This document shows, one piece after another, positions 48,668-58,531 of a stretch of 64,000 nt of DNA. Position 1 is the first letter of the stretch, and each line of letters begins with the position of its first letter. The notes under the pieces were generated by a model. The model did no database searches, was not told where the DNA came from, and saw only the letters and a program-made list of their open reading frames with translations. Both the position numbers and the translations under genes were made by a program. Origin of the DNA: Alphaproteobacteria bacterium (lineage in GTDB: Bacteria > Pseudomonadota > Alphaproteobacteria > CAAGCB01 > CAG-977); contig CAAGEK010000065.1 in assembly GCA_900768845.1 (NCBI GenBank), positions 1 through 64,000 of the forward strand, read 5' to 3'.

Positions 48668-49756
48668 CTAGCCCATACTCTTGGTGATTTGCTCTTGCAT
48701 GGCGAACGTGCCCATAACCGACCAAGCGATAACGCCCGAAACGAACAATGTCGCCACCATGTTCAAAACGCCGGCTTTTTCTTCAATGCCCGTCACGCTG
48801 TTTTCCAGCCATTCGTTGGCCATTTGATCCAACGCGCCTTGGAAGTTGTCCATTTCAGAATAAATACGCAAGTCGCCGATGATTTCCGTATCGGGAAAAC
48901 CCAAATTCGTTTTATATAACGCTTCACCCAAGTTATCGCCGTTGTTAATGTAAACCAGCGCGCTGTCAATACGGTAAAGCAGATACGGACTCGCATCGTG
49001 GCGCAGGGATCGCAAGGCTTGGGACACGGGCGTTCCCGCACGGATCAACGCCGCCATCGCCAACAGCCACGTCACGCCGACGAAAATGCGGTACAACGAC
49101 CATGGCGGCACGTTTTCAAAATACGCACGCGTCTTTCCCTTCCATCGTCCCAGAGTTAAAAAGATGAGGACGAACAGTGTCGGCAAAATCGAAAATGCGA
49201 ACAGCCAGTTTTTCTGAATCCAAACGGACAACGCCACCAAGTCTTTCGCCGATCCCGTCCATCTGGTGTTCGGAGCGGCGTTCATCATCGGCGGCACCAT
49301 GTATGCACCGATTGCGTAAATAATCAACACGGTCATCATTGACAGGAACATCGGGTAACTGACCGCTCCGATCAAAGGAGCCGTCATCCGGTTCGTTCCT
49401 TCGGTGACTTTGATGAGGTTTTCCAATGCGTCTTCCAAATGTGAAACGTCACCGACCGACAACATCAGACGTTCGCGGGCGGGAGCCCAACCTTCCAAAG
49501 CGACGGAAAACGGATTACCGTTTTGCAGGGAACGCGACCAGTACAAAAGTGCCAACGCCATCGGTTCATCAGGGTTTTTCCCGTCGTTCGTGATGATACC
49601 GCGAATCCGGTCCAAAGCATCCATCAACGAAAAACGGTTGTGCAACAGGGAAATCAGTTTACGATAGATTTTCAAGCGCGTGCCGCCGCTCATACGGCAG
49701 ACGATTTGCGCATACAAACGGTTGATGTCTGTGAGAGAAAAGCCTTTGTCAGCCAT
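48668..49756 (-). CDS. pilR: PilR/GspF-like inner-membrane platform protein
   Basis: 362 aa. The two-domain GspF/PilC fold with hydrophobic segments near 140-165, 205-225 and 335-355. KLISLLHNRFSLMDALDRIR, LEDALENLIKVTEGTNRM and SQALRSLRHDASPYLLYRID match the R64 PilR-type branch. It anchors the assembly ATPase and pilin at the inner membrane. It follows pilQ by 20 bp. Confidence 0.85.
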   Translation of the reverse strand: MADKGFSLTDINRLYAQIVCRMSGGTRLKIYRKLISLLHNRFSLMDALDRIRGIITNDGKNPDEPMALALLYWSRSLQNGNPFSVALEGWAPARERLMLSVGDVSHLEDALENLIKVTEGTNRMTAPLIGAVSYPMFLSMMTVLIIYAIGAYMVPPMMNAAPNTRWTGSAKDLVALSVWIQKNWLFAFSILPTLFVLIFLTLGRWKGKTRAYFENVPPWSLYRIFVGVTWLLAMAALIRAGTPVSQALRSLRHDASPYLLYRIDSALVYINNGDNLGEALYKTNLGFPDTEIIGDLRIYSEMDNFQGALDQMANEWLENSVTGIEEKAGVLNMVATLFVSGVIAWSVMGTFAMQEQITKSMG

Positions 49757-49776
49757 ATTTTCCTCGCGTTATGAGT

Positions 49777-51522
49777 TTAGTAAACAGGGCGTTCATCCAA
49801 CAAGCCGCACCAACGTTCGACTTCTTCAACGTCCAGCAATCCGCTTAGCATACGCTCAACGGCGCAATCTTTCAATGTTCTTCCGTTCAAATCGCCCGTC
49901 CAGTAGTCAATCGCCTTTTTGGTTTCGCCGCCGACCAGCAAATCCAAAAACGTCGCGTCGGGCATCAAAATCTCGCCGACGACGCAACGCCCCTTGACGC
50001 CGCGGTTGTCACAAACGGGACATCCCTTGCCTTTCAAAAAGCTTTGCTCCATACCGAAATCGCCGAACGCCTTTTTTAAACGTTTGACGGCCGGATGATC
50101 CGGCTGTTCCGTCACGGGAATGCGACAGTTCGGGCAAACGCGGCGGAACAGACGTTGCGACACCATGCCCTTCATGATTTCCGGATCGAGCAGTTTGAAA
50201 CTTTCCACGCCCATATCGCGCAGACGCATCAAAACGGCGGGCGCGCTGTTCGCGTGCAGGGTCGTCCACACGCCGTGTCCCGACAAAGCCCCTTTGAACG
50301 CCAGCTGAGCCGCCGACAACGTACGGACTTCGCCGATCATCAACATATCGGGGTCGGAACGCAGGGAGGCGGCCAAAGCTTTGGTGAATTCCTGTTCTTT
50401 CAACGCTTCGGTGTTCGCGTTTGTCACGGGCATCTGGCGTGCGCCGGGAATCGGGTATTCGGGAGGGTCTTCCACCGTAATCAGGTTCAGTTCGAAGTTG
50501 CGTTCCTGCAACAAAGAAATCATATTGCGTTGCAAAGTCGTCGATTTTCCCGAACCCGTCGGGCCGGCCACGATGATAATTCCGATAGGCACGGCGCGCA
50601 GACGGTAAAACATATCCGCCTCGCGCTTCGTGTATCCCAAGGCCATCAAATCGCCCGCATTATCGGGATCGTCATCGGCGTACAGCAAACGCATGACCAG
50701 ATAGCGCGACCCGAAAGCGATCGGATTGAATTGCAGACGCACGCCCAACACGTTTCGGGGCAGACGCAATTTTCCGTGAGAACCGCGGAAAGGCGTATCG
50801 CCGACTTTTTGTGCGGCCTGATATTCGTTTTGCGCATAGTTCGCATCGGAAATGTCCGAAGACGCAAATGCCGCACGGACGAAAGCTTCGCCCCAATCTT
50901 TGCTGTTTTCGATTTCGACCTGCATCATACCGTTCGTACGGAACATGATCTGGGTTTTTTCCGTTCCGACGACGACGTGAATATCCGACACTTTGACGCT
51001 GGCCGCCCTTTTTAAAACGTTCAGGTAGTCAACCTGCATTTGCAGTTGGGCAAGATCCGTCGGACCGTCGTCGTCGGTGACGGCGGCGTCGCCTTCGCGT
51101 GCGGCTCTGTCATAAATGGCTTTGATGAGGTTGACGGGGACGTATTCGGGTTTTCCGACTTGCAGACGGCGTTTGCGTGCCAAAACTTCAAAACTTAAAA
51201 CGCGGCCGTCGAATTTGTGTTCCACGCTGACCAGAAAACGCCCGTTTGAAAACAAAGCCAGCAAAGCGCGTGTGTCATCCTTTGTCGGAAATGTCCCGTT
51301 CGGAGCCGTGACGCAAGTGACTCCTTGGGAAAACAATTCGTTTAATATTTCCGAACTTTTTTTAGGAGCCTGTTTTTCTTCGGCGGGAGCGGGAGTCGCC
51401 TCCTTCGCCGGAGCCGCCGCTTGTGCCGCGGCAGCGGGAGCGGCCTGTGCCGCAGACGGTTTTTTTGACGCGGCTGCTTTCGGCGTCGCGGCGGAATGTT
51501 TTGATTTTGCTGGCAAAGGCAT
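49777..51522 (-). CDS. pilQ: PilQ/GspE-like pilus assembly ATPase
   Basis: 581 aa. The N-terminal ~60 residues are Ala/Pro-rich and disordered. The ATPase core has Walker A GPTGSGKSTT (in IIIVAGPTGSGKSTTLQRN), the Asp box/Walker B region MLMIGEVRTLSAAQLAFKGA, and a His-box GHGVWTTLHANSA. A Cys4 zinc site (CPNC and CPVC) is typical of GspE/PilB enzymes. It powers pilin polymerisation. A perfect inverted repeat (51550-51582) lies just upstream. Confidence 0.92.
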   Translation of the reverse strand: MPLPAKSKHSAATPKAAASKKPSAAQAAPAAAAQAAAPAKEATPAPAEEKQAPKKSSEILNELFSQGVTCVTAPNGTFPTKDDTRALLALFSNGRFLVSVEHKFDGRVLSFEVLARKRRLQVGKPEYVPVNLIKAIYDRAAREGDAAVTDDDGPTDLAQLQMQVDYLNVLKRAASVKVSDIHVVVGTEKTQIMFRTNGMMQVEIENSKDWGEAFVRAAFASSDISDANYAQNEYQAAQKVGDTPFRGSHGKLRLPRNVLGVRLQFNPIAFGSRYLVMRLLYADDDPDNAGDLMALGYTKREADMFYRLRAVPIGIIIVAGPTGSGKSTTLQRNMISLLQERNFELNLITVEDPPEYPIPGARQMPVTNANTEALKEQEFTKALAASLRSDPDMLMIGEVRTLSAAQLAFKGALSGHGVWTTLHANSAPAVLMRLRDMGVESFKLLDPEIMKGMVSQRLFRRVCPNCRIPVTEQPDHPAVKRLKKAFGDFGMEQSFLKGKGCPVCDNRGVKGRCVVGEILMPDATFLDLLVGGETKKAIDYWTGDLNGRTLKDCAVERMLSGLLDVEEVERWCGLLDERPVY

Positions 51523-51549
51523 TGCGGTATGTCCTCGAACGTTTACGTT

Positions 51550-51582
51550 CCTGAAACTCCATTTACAATATGGAGTTTCAGG
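51550..51582. promoter_or_regulatory. 13-bp perfect inverted repeat upstream of pilQ
   Basis: CCTGAAACTCCAT and ATGGAGTTTCAGG flank a 7-nt loop, 28 bp upstream of the start codon. It could be an operator or an mRNA leader hairpin; there is no adjoining T-run on the minus strand. Confidence 0.55.
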
Positions 51583-52869
51583 TTATAACAAGCAAGAGGG
51601 AATTTGAACAAAAAACGCCTTTCGGCATTGAAAACGTTACGGATAATCCCGCACGGCGGAAAAGGGAGCTTTTACGGCAGGGAAAAATCCGTTCATTCCG
51701 GAAACATCCGCTTTCCGTTATTCGCTTATTGCGGAGGGAGGGCCGTCCTTTGATACGGCGGTCTGTTTTTTTTTAGGAAAAGGGCGGATTTCTGTTCATA
51801 ACTCTTGGAAAGTTCTTTTCCCCGCCCCGTTTTGCGCCGGATTGCGGTGAAAAAGGCTTCCGAATCGATTTTTCCGGTCAAAAGTTCACCGGCTTTGTCA
51901 CAGGAACGGGGGGTGGTTTTCCGGCACATCAGATTTATTTTTGCATGAAACGGATTCGGAATTTCGTATCGTTTCATAAATGAAACACAATGATACTGTT
52001 TTTTTCGGTTTTACGCATCATACAAAAAATTTTTTGCTTGTCACCGGATTCGGTCGGGCGGAAAATACAACTGCTTCGCTTCAGCGGATATATTCGGCGA
52101 AAAGAGGGACGCTCCCGCCTGTCGATCAATGAACACATAATAAGTTCCGTTTCCACTCATTCTTTAAAATTTTTCCGTTCCGGCCGCTATATGAAAACAT
52201 GACCTGCCGTTTGTCGCTATGTTCGGCGACAGGCTGAGGAGATTGTGCTTTACGGATAAACGATAAAAGGCCGCTTTTCGCGTTTTATAACGAATTTTCC
52301 GCCTGTTCGGCCGAAACGGAGGATGGAAAGAAAGATTATCAGCCGGATGAAATATTTTAAGAGGCGGGATAAAGAAGACCTCCTCCCGTGTGAAACGCGG
52401 GATTTAACCGCTGAACGGTGTTAAGGCGATTCTGTTTATTTGTAACGGGGCAGATGAATCCGCTTTCGGTCGTTTGGAAACGGCATTCTGTTCCGGTTGA
52501 TTTCCGATGTATCGGGTGATTATCTTTGGTCGCCCCTTAAAGCTCTCTATTGCGGTATTTGAATGTCATACAGAGTAAAAAGAACATAAAACACTCGTTT
52601 TTGGCGGGATTTTCATCAACGGAACCAAACGGATTTCCGCTTCTTCATTTCCTTTTATTGGCACGTTCGGACGAACCGTTGCGTTTCCGGTCGTAAAATA
52701 CTTTCCGGAGATACTTCGATGCAGAAATGATGTGATGGCCTGTGTCACGGTTTGTTTAAATCGGTTGATTTTTGACTTCAATGTTTGTCTGTTCGGCGAA
52801 CCGGCTTTCATTATTGCAGGAGAGTTGAGCTGTAAGTTTACGCAGGGGAACAAAAATGAAGGGGGCAGT
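51583..52869. other. Gene-poor region between pilQ and pilP
   Basis: About 1.3 kb with no supported gene. A minus-strand frame at 51726-51977 (83 aa) has no RBS and no recognisable domain. CCGTC-CTTTGAT-ACGGCGG followed by TTTTTTTT at 51747-51775 may be a plus-strand terminator. The rest shows nothing I can assign; it may be decayed coding DNA. Confidence 0.4.
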
Positions 52870-53406
52870 CGCGGCATCCGAATCGCGAATATCCGCCAGT
52901 TTTGATTTCCAAGTATAAAAAAGGCGGTCTTTCAACCGCGACACCCGAATTGCGAATATCCACCGGTTTTGATTTCCAAGTATGAAAAAAGGCGGTCTTT
53001 CAACCGCGGTATCCGAATTGCGAATATCTGCCGGTTTGTTTTCCAAGTATTAAAGAAAGCTTGCCTTTCAACCGCGGTATCCGAATTGCGAATATCTGCC
53101 GGTTTTGATTTCCAAGTATAAAAAAGGCGGTCTTTCAACCGCGGTATCCGAATTGCGAATGTCTGTCGGTTTTGATTCCCAAGCATAAAAGGCAGTCTTT
53201 CAAGCACGACACCCGAATCGCGAATGTCTGCCGGTTTTGATTTCCAAGTATAAAAAAGGCGGCCTTTCAACCGCGGTATCCGAATTGCGAATATCTGCCG
53301 GTTTGTTTTCCAAGTATTAAAGAAGGCTTGCCTTTCAACCGCGATATCCGAATTGCGAATGTCTGCCGGTTTTGATTTCTAGGTATAAAAAAGGCGGTCT
53401 TTCAAC
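52870..53406. repeat. Eight-unit tandem array of terminator-like repeats
   Basis: Eight units start at 52870, 52937, 53005, 53073, 53140, 53205, 53272 and 53340 (65-68 bp each). Each contains CCGAATTGCGAAT, a TCTGCCGGTTTTGATTTCC-type core, then AAAAAAGGCGGTCTTTCAACCGCG, a hairpin matching the terminator of the pilP operon. Units 2/6 share a CGACACCC start and 3/7 share TTTGTTTTCCAAGTATTAAAG, which suggests a four-unit block was duplicated. The period is not a multiple of three, so it is not coding. Confidence 0.9.
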
Positions 53407-53414
53407 CGCCTTTT
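53385..53414 (-). terminator. Terminator of pilL-pilN-pilO-pilP operon
   Basis: AAGGCGG-TTGAAAGA-CCGCCTT on the minus strand followed by TTTTTA, 22 bp after the pilP stop. The array beyond it repeats this hairpin. Confidence 0.85.
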
Positions 53415-53435
53415 CCGTTTTTTCCGGTATATTGT

Positions 53436-54875
53436 TTATCTGGCCAATGCCGCACCCGTTAAACCGGCTCTGCCTCTGCTTGCAGGGGCTCCTTTCGCCG
53501 CCGCCGCCCTGCCGGCGCGGGGATTGAAGGCTCCTGAAGGACGCGGGGATCCCGCCGCCGCTCCGGCCGCTCCGCCTTCATCAGGTTTTGAAGCTCCGGC
53601 CGCACCTTCCTCGGGAGCGGGCTGTGCAGGTTCGGATAACAAGCCGGCCGAGGGGAAGCCGATCATTTCTTTGGTTTTGCCCAACTGAACCAGAACATAA
53701 TCCTTGTCTATATTGACGACCGTATGCCCCGTGGGCAGGATCGTCCCCATTTTGGCAAAGAACGTCATCTTGTCTTTTTTGGAAATCAGTTTCGCAATCA
53801 AACTGCCTGCCGTGCCGCGGACTTCCGTAACCGTATACAACGTTGATGCGGGTTCCGTTTTCTTGGCGTTCGTATCGACACGGTCGTCCGCAACCGGCGC
53901 ACCGCCGAAGGATATGCCCGTCAACGCCTGTCCCGCCTTTTTCTTCGTCAGCATTTCTTCGCCCACGGAAGTCAGGTTGATGTCCGCACGCGAGGAAGGC
54001 GAACGTTTCACCTTCGGCGGACGGGTCACGGCCATTAACGTCGGCCTCAATTCGTTCAGTTGGATCAAAGAGGCGGCGTCGTATTTCAGCTTCAGCTCCT
54101 GACGTTCCGTTTCTTCTTTTTCCTTTATTTCCGCCTCTTTCTTGCGGCGTTCGGCTTCTTCTTCCTTGGCTTTTTGTTTGCGGCGGTCTTCTTCGCGTTT
54201 CAAAGCGGCTTCGATTTGTTTCTGGCGGATTTCCGCTTTTTGGCGGCGTTCCAAAGCTTCCTGACGTTTCAACTCTTGAGCCAGTTCCCATTCCAAACGC
54301 GCCTGAGTCATCTTTTCGCGGCGTTCGATTTCGTCAAAAAGCTGTTGGCGGTTCGCGGTTTTCAAAGCATCGATTTCGGAACGGAGCTGTTCGCGCTTCA
54401 ACTGCAACATCAAGCGGTTGTTTTCGCGTTCCATATCCGCCATTTCACGGAACACGTCGCCGGACAACTTGCCCAAAAACTGTTCGCTGGGCGGAGTCGA
54501 CAAGCTCATTGTGCCGTCTTGAGCATTGGAAACGGGCGGGGGCGGCAAATCCGGCGAAGGGGCGGAAGAGGGCGGCGGAACATCCATGGCGAACGGATCG
54601 GCCATATCCGCCGGTGCGTTACCGGACGGCAATTCGGCTGAAGGTGCCGGCGCGGGGACGTTTTCTTCGGCCGGTGCATTTCCCGCGTCGGGTAAAGCGG
54701 GAGCCGGTTCCGCAGAAGCCGCGGGAGCGGGCGCGGAAGCTTCATCCGCCGCTACGGGGACGGGGGCTCCTAAAAACGAATCGTCAAACATATCATCCGC
54801 ATACGCTTGAGGAGTCAGGGCAACGGAAAGAACCGTCGCGGCAAGCCGTATATGTCTTTTAACGTATCGCTTCAT
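53436..54875 (-). CDS. pilP: PilP-like periplasmic pilus protein
   Basis: 479 aa from ATG 54875. Signal peptide (HIRLAATVLSVALTPQAYA), a Pro/Ala-rich region to about 120, a long charged coiled coil (about 155-280, KQEALERRQKAEIRQKQI). A C-terminal domain (about 355-420: LYTVTEVRGTAGSLIAKLIS, GTILPTGHTVVNI, VLVQLGKTKEMIGFP) resembles PilP of type IVb pili. The coiled coil and C-terminal Gly/Ala tail make it longer than plasmid PilP. It overlaps pilO by 17 bp. Confidence 0.7.
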   Translation of the reverse strand: MKRYVKRHIRLAATVLSVALTPQAYADDMFDDSFLGAPVPVAADEASAPAPAASAEPAPALPDAGNAPAEENVPAPAPSAELPSGNAPADMADPFAMDVPPPSSAPSPDLPPPPVSNAQDGTMSLSTPPSEQFLGKLSGDVFREMADMERENNRLMLQLKREQLRSEIDALKTANRQQLFDEIERREKMTQARLEWELAQELKRQEALERRQKAEIRQKQIEAALKREEDRRKQKAKEEEAERRKKEAEIKEKEETERQELKLKYDAASLIQLNELRPTLMAVTRPPKVKRSPSSRADINLTSVGEEMLTKKKAGQALTGISFGGAPVADDRVDTNAKKTEPASTLYTVTEVRGTAGSLIAKLISKKDKMTFFAKMGTILPTGHTVVNIDKDYVLVQLGKTKEMIGFPSAGLLSEPAQPAPEEGAAGASKPDEGGAAGAAAGSPRPSGAFNPRAGRAAAAKGAPASRGRAGLTGAALAR

Positions 54876-56229
54876 AGATTTGTCCCTCATATTGCCAAAT
54901 GTTGTTTCCGGGGGTGTAGGTCAAATTGGTGATTTCCAGTCCCGGAAATTTGTGAAAAAGTGAAAGCCAGTCAGCCGGTTGATATTCGGATGAAAATGAA
55001 AATTTCAGCTTGGGATAGGCTCGCGCTCCTTGTACGACTTCCGTTCCCAATCCGTCCGCCGTCGTTTTTAAAACGGGCGGCGCGCCTCTGTCGTCTTCCA
55101 TTGAAATATCCGATTTCATCGCTTGGAAAATATTGTTCAGTTCTTCGCGGATTTCATAAATCGAATATTTCGGCGTGGATGTAGAGGTCGGAAGCTCTCC
55201 GATGGAAATCGTCGCAAAAGCCGATTTCGCATCGTCGGATACGAAATAATCCATTCCTTCCATGGAATATTCTTCAAACGCACGCTTCACCCAACCGACG
55301 TGTCCCCATTGCATGATCCAGTTCGCCGTAACGCCCGATGCATCGCAGGAAACATTAACCAAATCCCATCCCGGAACGACCATTGAGCGGGCTTGTTGAA
55401 CGCCGGCGAAGCAACGCATCACCATTTCATCAACGACGGGAAGCTTTTCCCACGGCTTGATTTCCACAACCTGTTGAACGGGGGCTTCATCGACAAAAGC
55501 CGGCAGGGAAACGATCGGCTTGATTTGTTTGGGAGCCGAAGACGAAAACAGTCCGCTGACCAGTTTATAGATAATCAGCAACAATAAAACACCTGCGCCC
55601 GCGGCGATCATCAGTGTTTTCGAATCCTTCCCGCCGCCGATGCGCAACATTTTCGAAGAGCCGGGGGAGGTTAAAATATCCTCCAGATTGACTTCTTCTG
55701 TGCCTTCAATCCCCCATGAAGCGGGCGCAATCTTGCGTCCCCAGTCGGGAACCGCCATCATCGCAAAGAAAGCCCTCTTCGCGTCTTCCTCTTCCAAATA
55801 AAGAATATCTTCTTCGGACAGGATCAAGTCGTTACGGACGGCGACGAACCACCAGCCTTCCTCGACTTCGAACACGGCGACGGAAGACGATTTGTCCGCG
55901 AACAAATCCGCAACGGCCGCCGCGGCGGACGGTTGCCCCGGTTGATGGCCTTCCTGCGTGTTGCCGACGCCGTATTGAGGCGACGCACCCGTGCGCAAAC
56001 AGTAGACGTCCGCGCCGTCCATGACGCTGTTCGCCGTTTCCTTGACTTCCGGCAAGGGGTCGTCAACGTCTTGCAACGGTTGCCAGAAAAGGCTGACGGC
56101 ATAGGTTACATTGTTGACGACCATCGTCGCGCCCCAAGAGGGGTCGTCACCGCCGGAAGAATCCTCCCCCAGGTCGGAATCGTCATCCAAATCGTCAATC
56201 GTCAGTTCTTCATCGTCGTCAACGGCCAT
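54859..56229 (-). CDS. pilO: PilO-type type IVb pilus protein
   Basis: 456 aa. Acidic N-terminus (DDDEELTIDDLDDDSDLGED), an N-terminal cytoplasmic domain (about 35-190) with VAVFEVEEGWWFVAVRNDLI, one transmembrane helix (about 205-225, TLMIAAGAGVLLLLIIYKLV), then a periplasmic domain. This is the PilO2/R64 PilO layout. It probably bridges the cytoplasmic ATPase and outer-membrane secretin. It begins 12 bp after pilN. Confidence 0.82.
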   Translation of the reverse strand: MAVDDDEELTIDDLDDDSDLGEDSSGGDDPSWGATMVVNNVTYAVSLFWQPLQDVDDPLPEVKETANSVMDGADVYCLRTGASPQYGVGNTQEGHQPGQPSAAAAVADLFADKSSSVAVFEVEEGWWFVAVRNDLILSEEDILYLEEEDAKRAFFAMMAVPDWGRKIAPASWGIEGTEEVNLEDILTSPGSSKMLRIGGGKDSKTLMIAAGAGVLLLLIIYKLVSGLFSSSAPKQIKPIVSLPAFVDEAPVQQVVEIKPWEKLPVVDEMVMRCFAGVQQARSMVVPGWDLVNVSCDASGVTANWIMQWGHVGWVKRAFEEYSMEGMDYFVSDDAKSAFATISIGELPTSTSTPKYSIYEIREELNNIFQAMKSDISMEDDRGAPPVLKTTADGLGTEVVQGARAYPKLKFSFSSEYQPADWLSLFHKFPGLEITNLTYTPGNNIWQYEGQIYEAIR

Positions 56230-56241
56230 AAGATACCCCTG

Positions 56242-57837
56242 TTATCTGTCCCGCATACGGGTTTCGGGTGAAAGCGGAGAAACCAGAACTTCCGGCGTCA
56301 GCAAGATGACCAATACGTTGCGGTCGCGTGTCGCACTATCGGAAAATCCGCTGATTTCCTTTGTTTTATCCGTGCTGGTGTTGACTTTTTCAAAACCTGT
56401 CAGAACCAGTGTCGAACCCGAGCTCATGGCAACTTCCTGAACAAAGCCGCGTGTTTCGACGGTCGGCAACTGAATCATCGTCTGGCTGTCGCCCGAACCG
56501 AAGCGTTGGGTTTCCATTTGCGTCAATTCGGTAATCGTCATGGCAAACATAATCAGCAAACGGCCGTGATCCAAAATGCGGGGAAGAACTTCCATCGTAA
56601 AGCCGGCGTTGATTTTACCCGGAGTCGCCGTCGTCGTAACGGTATCGCCGGAAGTCGTCGTTTCCGTCTGTTCAATGTAAGCCGTATTTGTCGAAACCTG
56701 AACGGGGGCGACTTTGTTGTTCAGCGTCGTAACCGTCGAGCTGGTGACCAAAGTGGTCGTTCCCTGCGTCGACAACGCATTTAACAGCATGGTTGAATCA
56801 TTGAATTTGTTCCATCCGCCGTGCGTCGCGTTGATAATGCCCATATGCATCCCCGCGGCCGTGGAAGTGATGGCGTTTTCGGGAACCACACTGCCGGTGA
56901 TGCCGCGGCTGGACATGGCGTCGAATACCAAATTCAGGTTCAATCCGAAACTTTGTTCGTCTTTCAGGGTGACCTGCAACACTTTGACGGAAATGGCCAC
57001 CTGACGGGAAAGCTTTTCATTCAAACTGCGAACGTACTGCGAAACGCGTTGCAACGTGAACGGGGGAGCCGTCACCGTCACCGTACCGTTGGAACGCCCT
57101 GCGCTCATCGACGCTCCTTCGGGCAACATATTCGTCACGGCCTCTTCAATCTGAGCCCACATATCGATTTCCGCGTTGGATTCCGTCGTTGCGGACGTCG
57201 AACCGCCCGTTTCACCCGATGACGTTCCCGCGATGTTTGCAGACATGCTGGACGTGACGGGAAGGGCGTAAATCGTAAAGACCCGCGTTTCCATCTTATA
57301 GAAAGTGATAACGCCGTTTTTATATCTCCACCACAATGCGAAACGGGAAGCGATCTGATCCAAAAATCCGCTCAGCTTGCCGGAATAGGTGGGCATGAAC
57401 ATATCGGGGGCGGAACTTTCAACACCGCCGATGCCTTCGGAATCATTGGTTTCACCCTGATTCGCGTCGCGGGCTTCCTGTTGCAACATATCATCGATAC
57501 GGACGGCGATACCGGTCAAAGATGTGATTTGTTCCGAAACCTGCAACAAGCTGACGGGACGGGTGCTGACCAAAGTGATGCCGTCGTCCGTTTCAAATCT
57601 GGACGGCAGAGGATCACCCTCGTTAATTCTGACGCTCTGATTTCCGAGCCAGATGTCATCTTTGACGGCGATTGTGTCCATACGGTACTGATCCGAAGGC
57701 TTGTACGGCTCGTTCATCGTTCTTTGAGCCTGTTCCAGCGTTCTGTCCGTTTCCGTCTTTACGGCTTTGGACAACGTACACGACGTCAGGACGATCAGGG
57801 AAACGCCCAGCAAGTAGTTCAGTTTTTTAGTCAGCAT
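56242..57837 (-). CDS. pilN: PilN-type outer-membrane secretin lipoprotein
   Basis: 531 aa from ATG 57837: MLTKKLNYLLGVSLIVLTSC is a lipoprotein signal. N-terminal N0-like region (LVSTRPVSLLQVSEQITSL), then STN-like FLDQIASRFALWWRYKNGV, a Ser/Thr-rich linker and the secretin domain (about 280-520; SVKVLQVTLKDEQSFGLNLN, GFTMEVLPRILDHGRLLIMF, TRGFVQEVAMSSGSTLVLTG). It forms the outer-membrane gate. It overlaps the preceding lipoprotein by 11 bp. Confidence 0.9.
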   Translation of the reverse strand: MLTKKLNYLLGVSLIVLTSCTLSKAVKTETDRTLEQAQRTMNEPYKPSDQYRMDTIAVKDDIWLGNQSVRINEGDPLPSRFETDDGITLVSTRPVSLLQVSEQITSLTGIAVRIDDMLQQEARDANQGETNDSEGIGGVESSAPDMFMPTYSGKLSGFLDQIASRFALWWRYKNGVITFYKMETRVFTIYALPVTSSMSANIAGTSSGETGGSTSATTESNAEIDMWAQIEEAVTNMLPEGASMSAGRSNGTVTVTAPPFTLQRVSQYVRSLNEKLSRQVAISVKVLQVTLKDEQSFGLNLNLVFDAMSSRGITGSVVPENAITSTAAGMHMGIINATHGGWNKFNDSTMLLNALSTQGTTTLVTSSTVTTLNNKVAPVQVSTNTAYIEQTETTTSGDTVTTTATPGKINAGFTMEVLPRILDHGRLLIMFAMTITELTQMETQRFGSGDSQTMIQLPTVETRGFVQEVAMSSGSTLVLTGFEKVNTSTDKTKEISGFSDSATRDRNVLVILLTPEVLVSPLSPETRMRDR

Positions 57838-58531
57838 TTTCGTCCTCCTGGGTCGTGACCAGCAACACCCTGTTTCCTTTATAGAACGTTCCCCACGGCG
57901 ACGGTTGCGCACGCGCAAAAGAACGGATTAAAGCCGAGGCGACGTCCATAAAACGTCCGCGGAACATGGCTCCGGCTTCCAAAATGTATTCACGATCGGT
58001 GCTCCAAATGACACGCCATCCGGACTTGTCGGCCCATTCCGTCAACAAAGCGCGGACGGAACTGCCTTCCGTCGCCAGCCAGTCTTCAACCGGATCTGCG
58101 GGATCGTAGGTCGAATCCAATGAATTTTCCCCTACCGTGTTGGCACTGCCGGGGACGGATCCCGTCGCCGAAGAACCCGAACCGCCGTTGTTTCCGTCCG
58201 AAGCGTTTTGAAGCATCGATCCGTTCATGGTCGATTCGCCCGAACTGTCGTAACTGTACAGGTTGCCGCTGTCGGTTCCTTCAACGGAAGGTTTCGCCGC
58301 CGCAAGATCTTCGCCGCGATAACCGTATTGATTTTGTAAAACGTCGGGAGGAGTCCTCTGCCCGAACTGGCCTCCGGCGACGGGAGCCGTAAAATCAGGG
58401 GCGGACGATACCGTACCCGACGAAACACCGGGCCAAGCCTGATCTTCGTACAGGGGCGACTGACACCCGCTTAACAGGGCCGTAGCAATAAAAACGGCGG
58501 GAAGGCTGATTTTTATGCCGGAATATGCCAT
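57827..58531 (-). CDS. PilL/TcpQ-like lipoprotein
   Basis: 234 aa. Lipobox LLSGC after a hydrophobic signal; a Ser/Gly-rich low-complexity middle (SDGNNGGSGSSATGSVPGS). The C-terminal TcpQ/PilL-like domain (about 150-230) has WLATEGSSVRALLTEWADKS and FYKGNRVLLVTTQE. Such proteins help the secretin assemble. First gene of the pilN-pilO-pilP run. Confidence 0.8.
   Translation of the reverse strand: MAYSGIKISLPAVFIATALLSGCQSPLYEDQAWPGVSSGTVSSAPDFTAPVAGGQFGQRTPPDVLQNQYGYRGEDLAAAKPSVEGTDSGNLYSYDSSGESTMNGSMLQNASDGNNGGSGSSATGSVPGSANTVGENSLDSTYDPADPVEDWLATEGSSVRALLTEWADKSGWRVIWSTDREYILEAGAMFRGRFMDVASALIRSFARAQPSPWGTFYKGNRVLLVTTQEDENAD

Noticed and set aside
51726..51977. 83-aa minus-strand ORF
   Set aside because: No Shine-Dalgarno, no domain and unusual composition; mentioned only within the gene-poor region.
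52756..53270. Two minus-strand ORFs over the tandem repeats
   Set aside because: The 65-68-bp period shifts frame at each unit and the peptides are repeat translations without a start context.
52870..53406. CRISPR array
   Set aside because: Units are contiguous and similar over their whole length; there are no unique spacers and no cas genes.
53581..54291. 236-aa minus-strand ORF
   Set aside because: Alternative frame of the pilP-like coiled-coil region.
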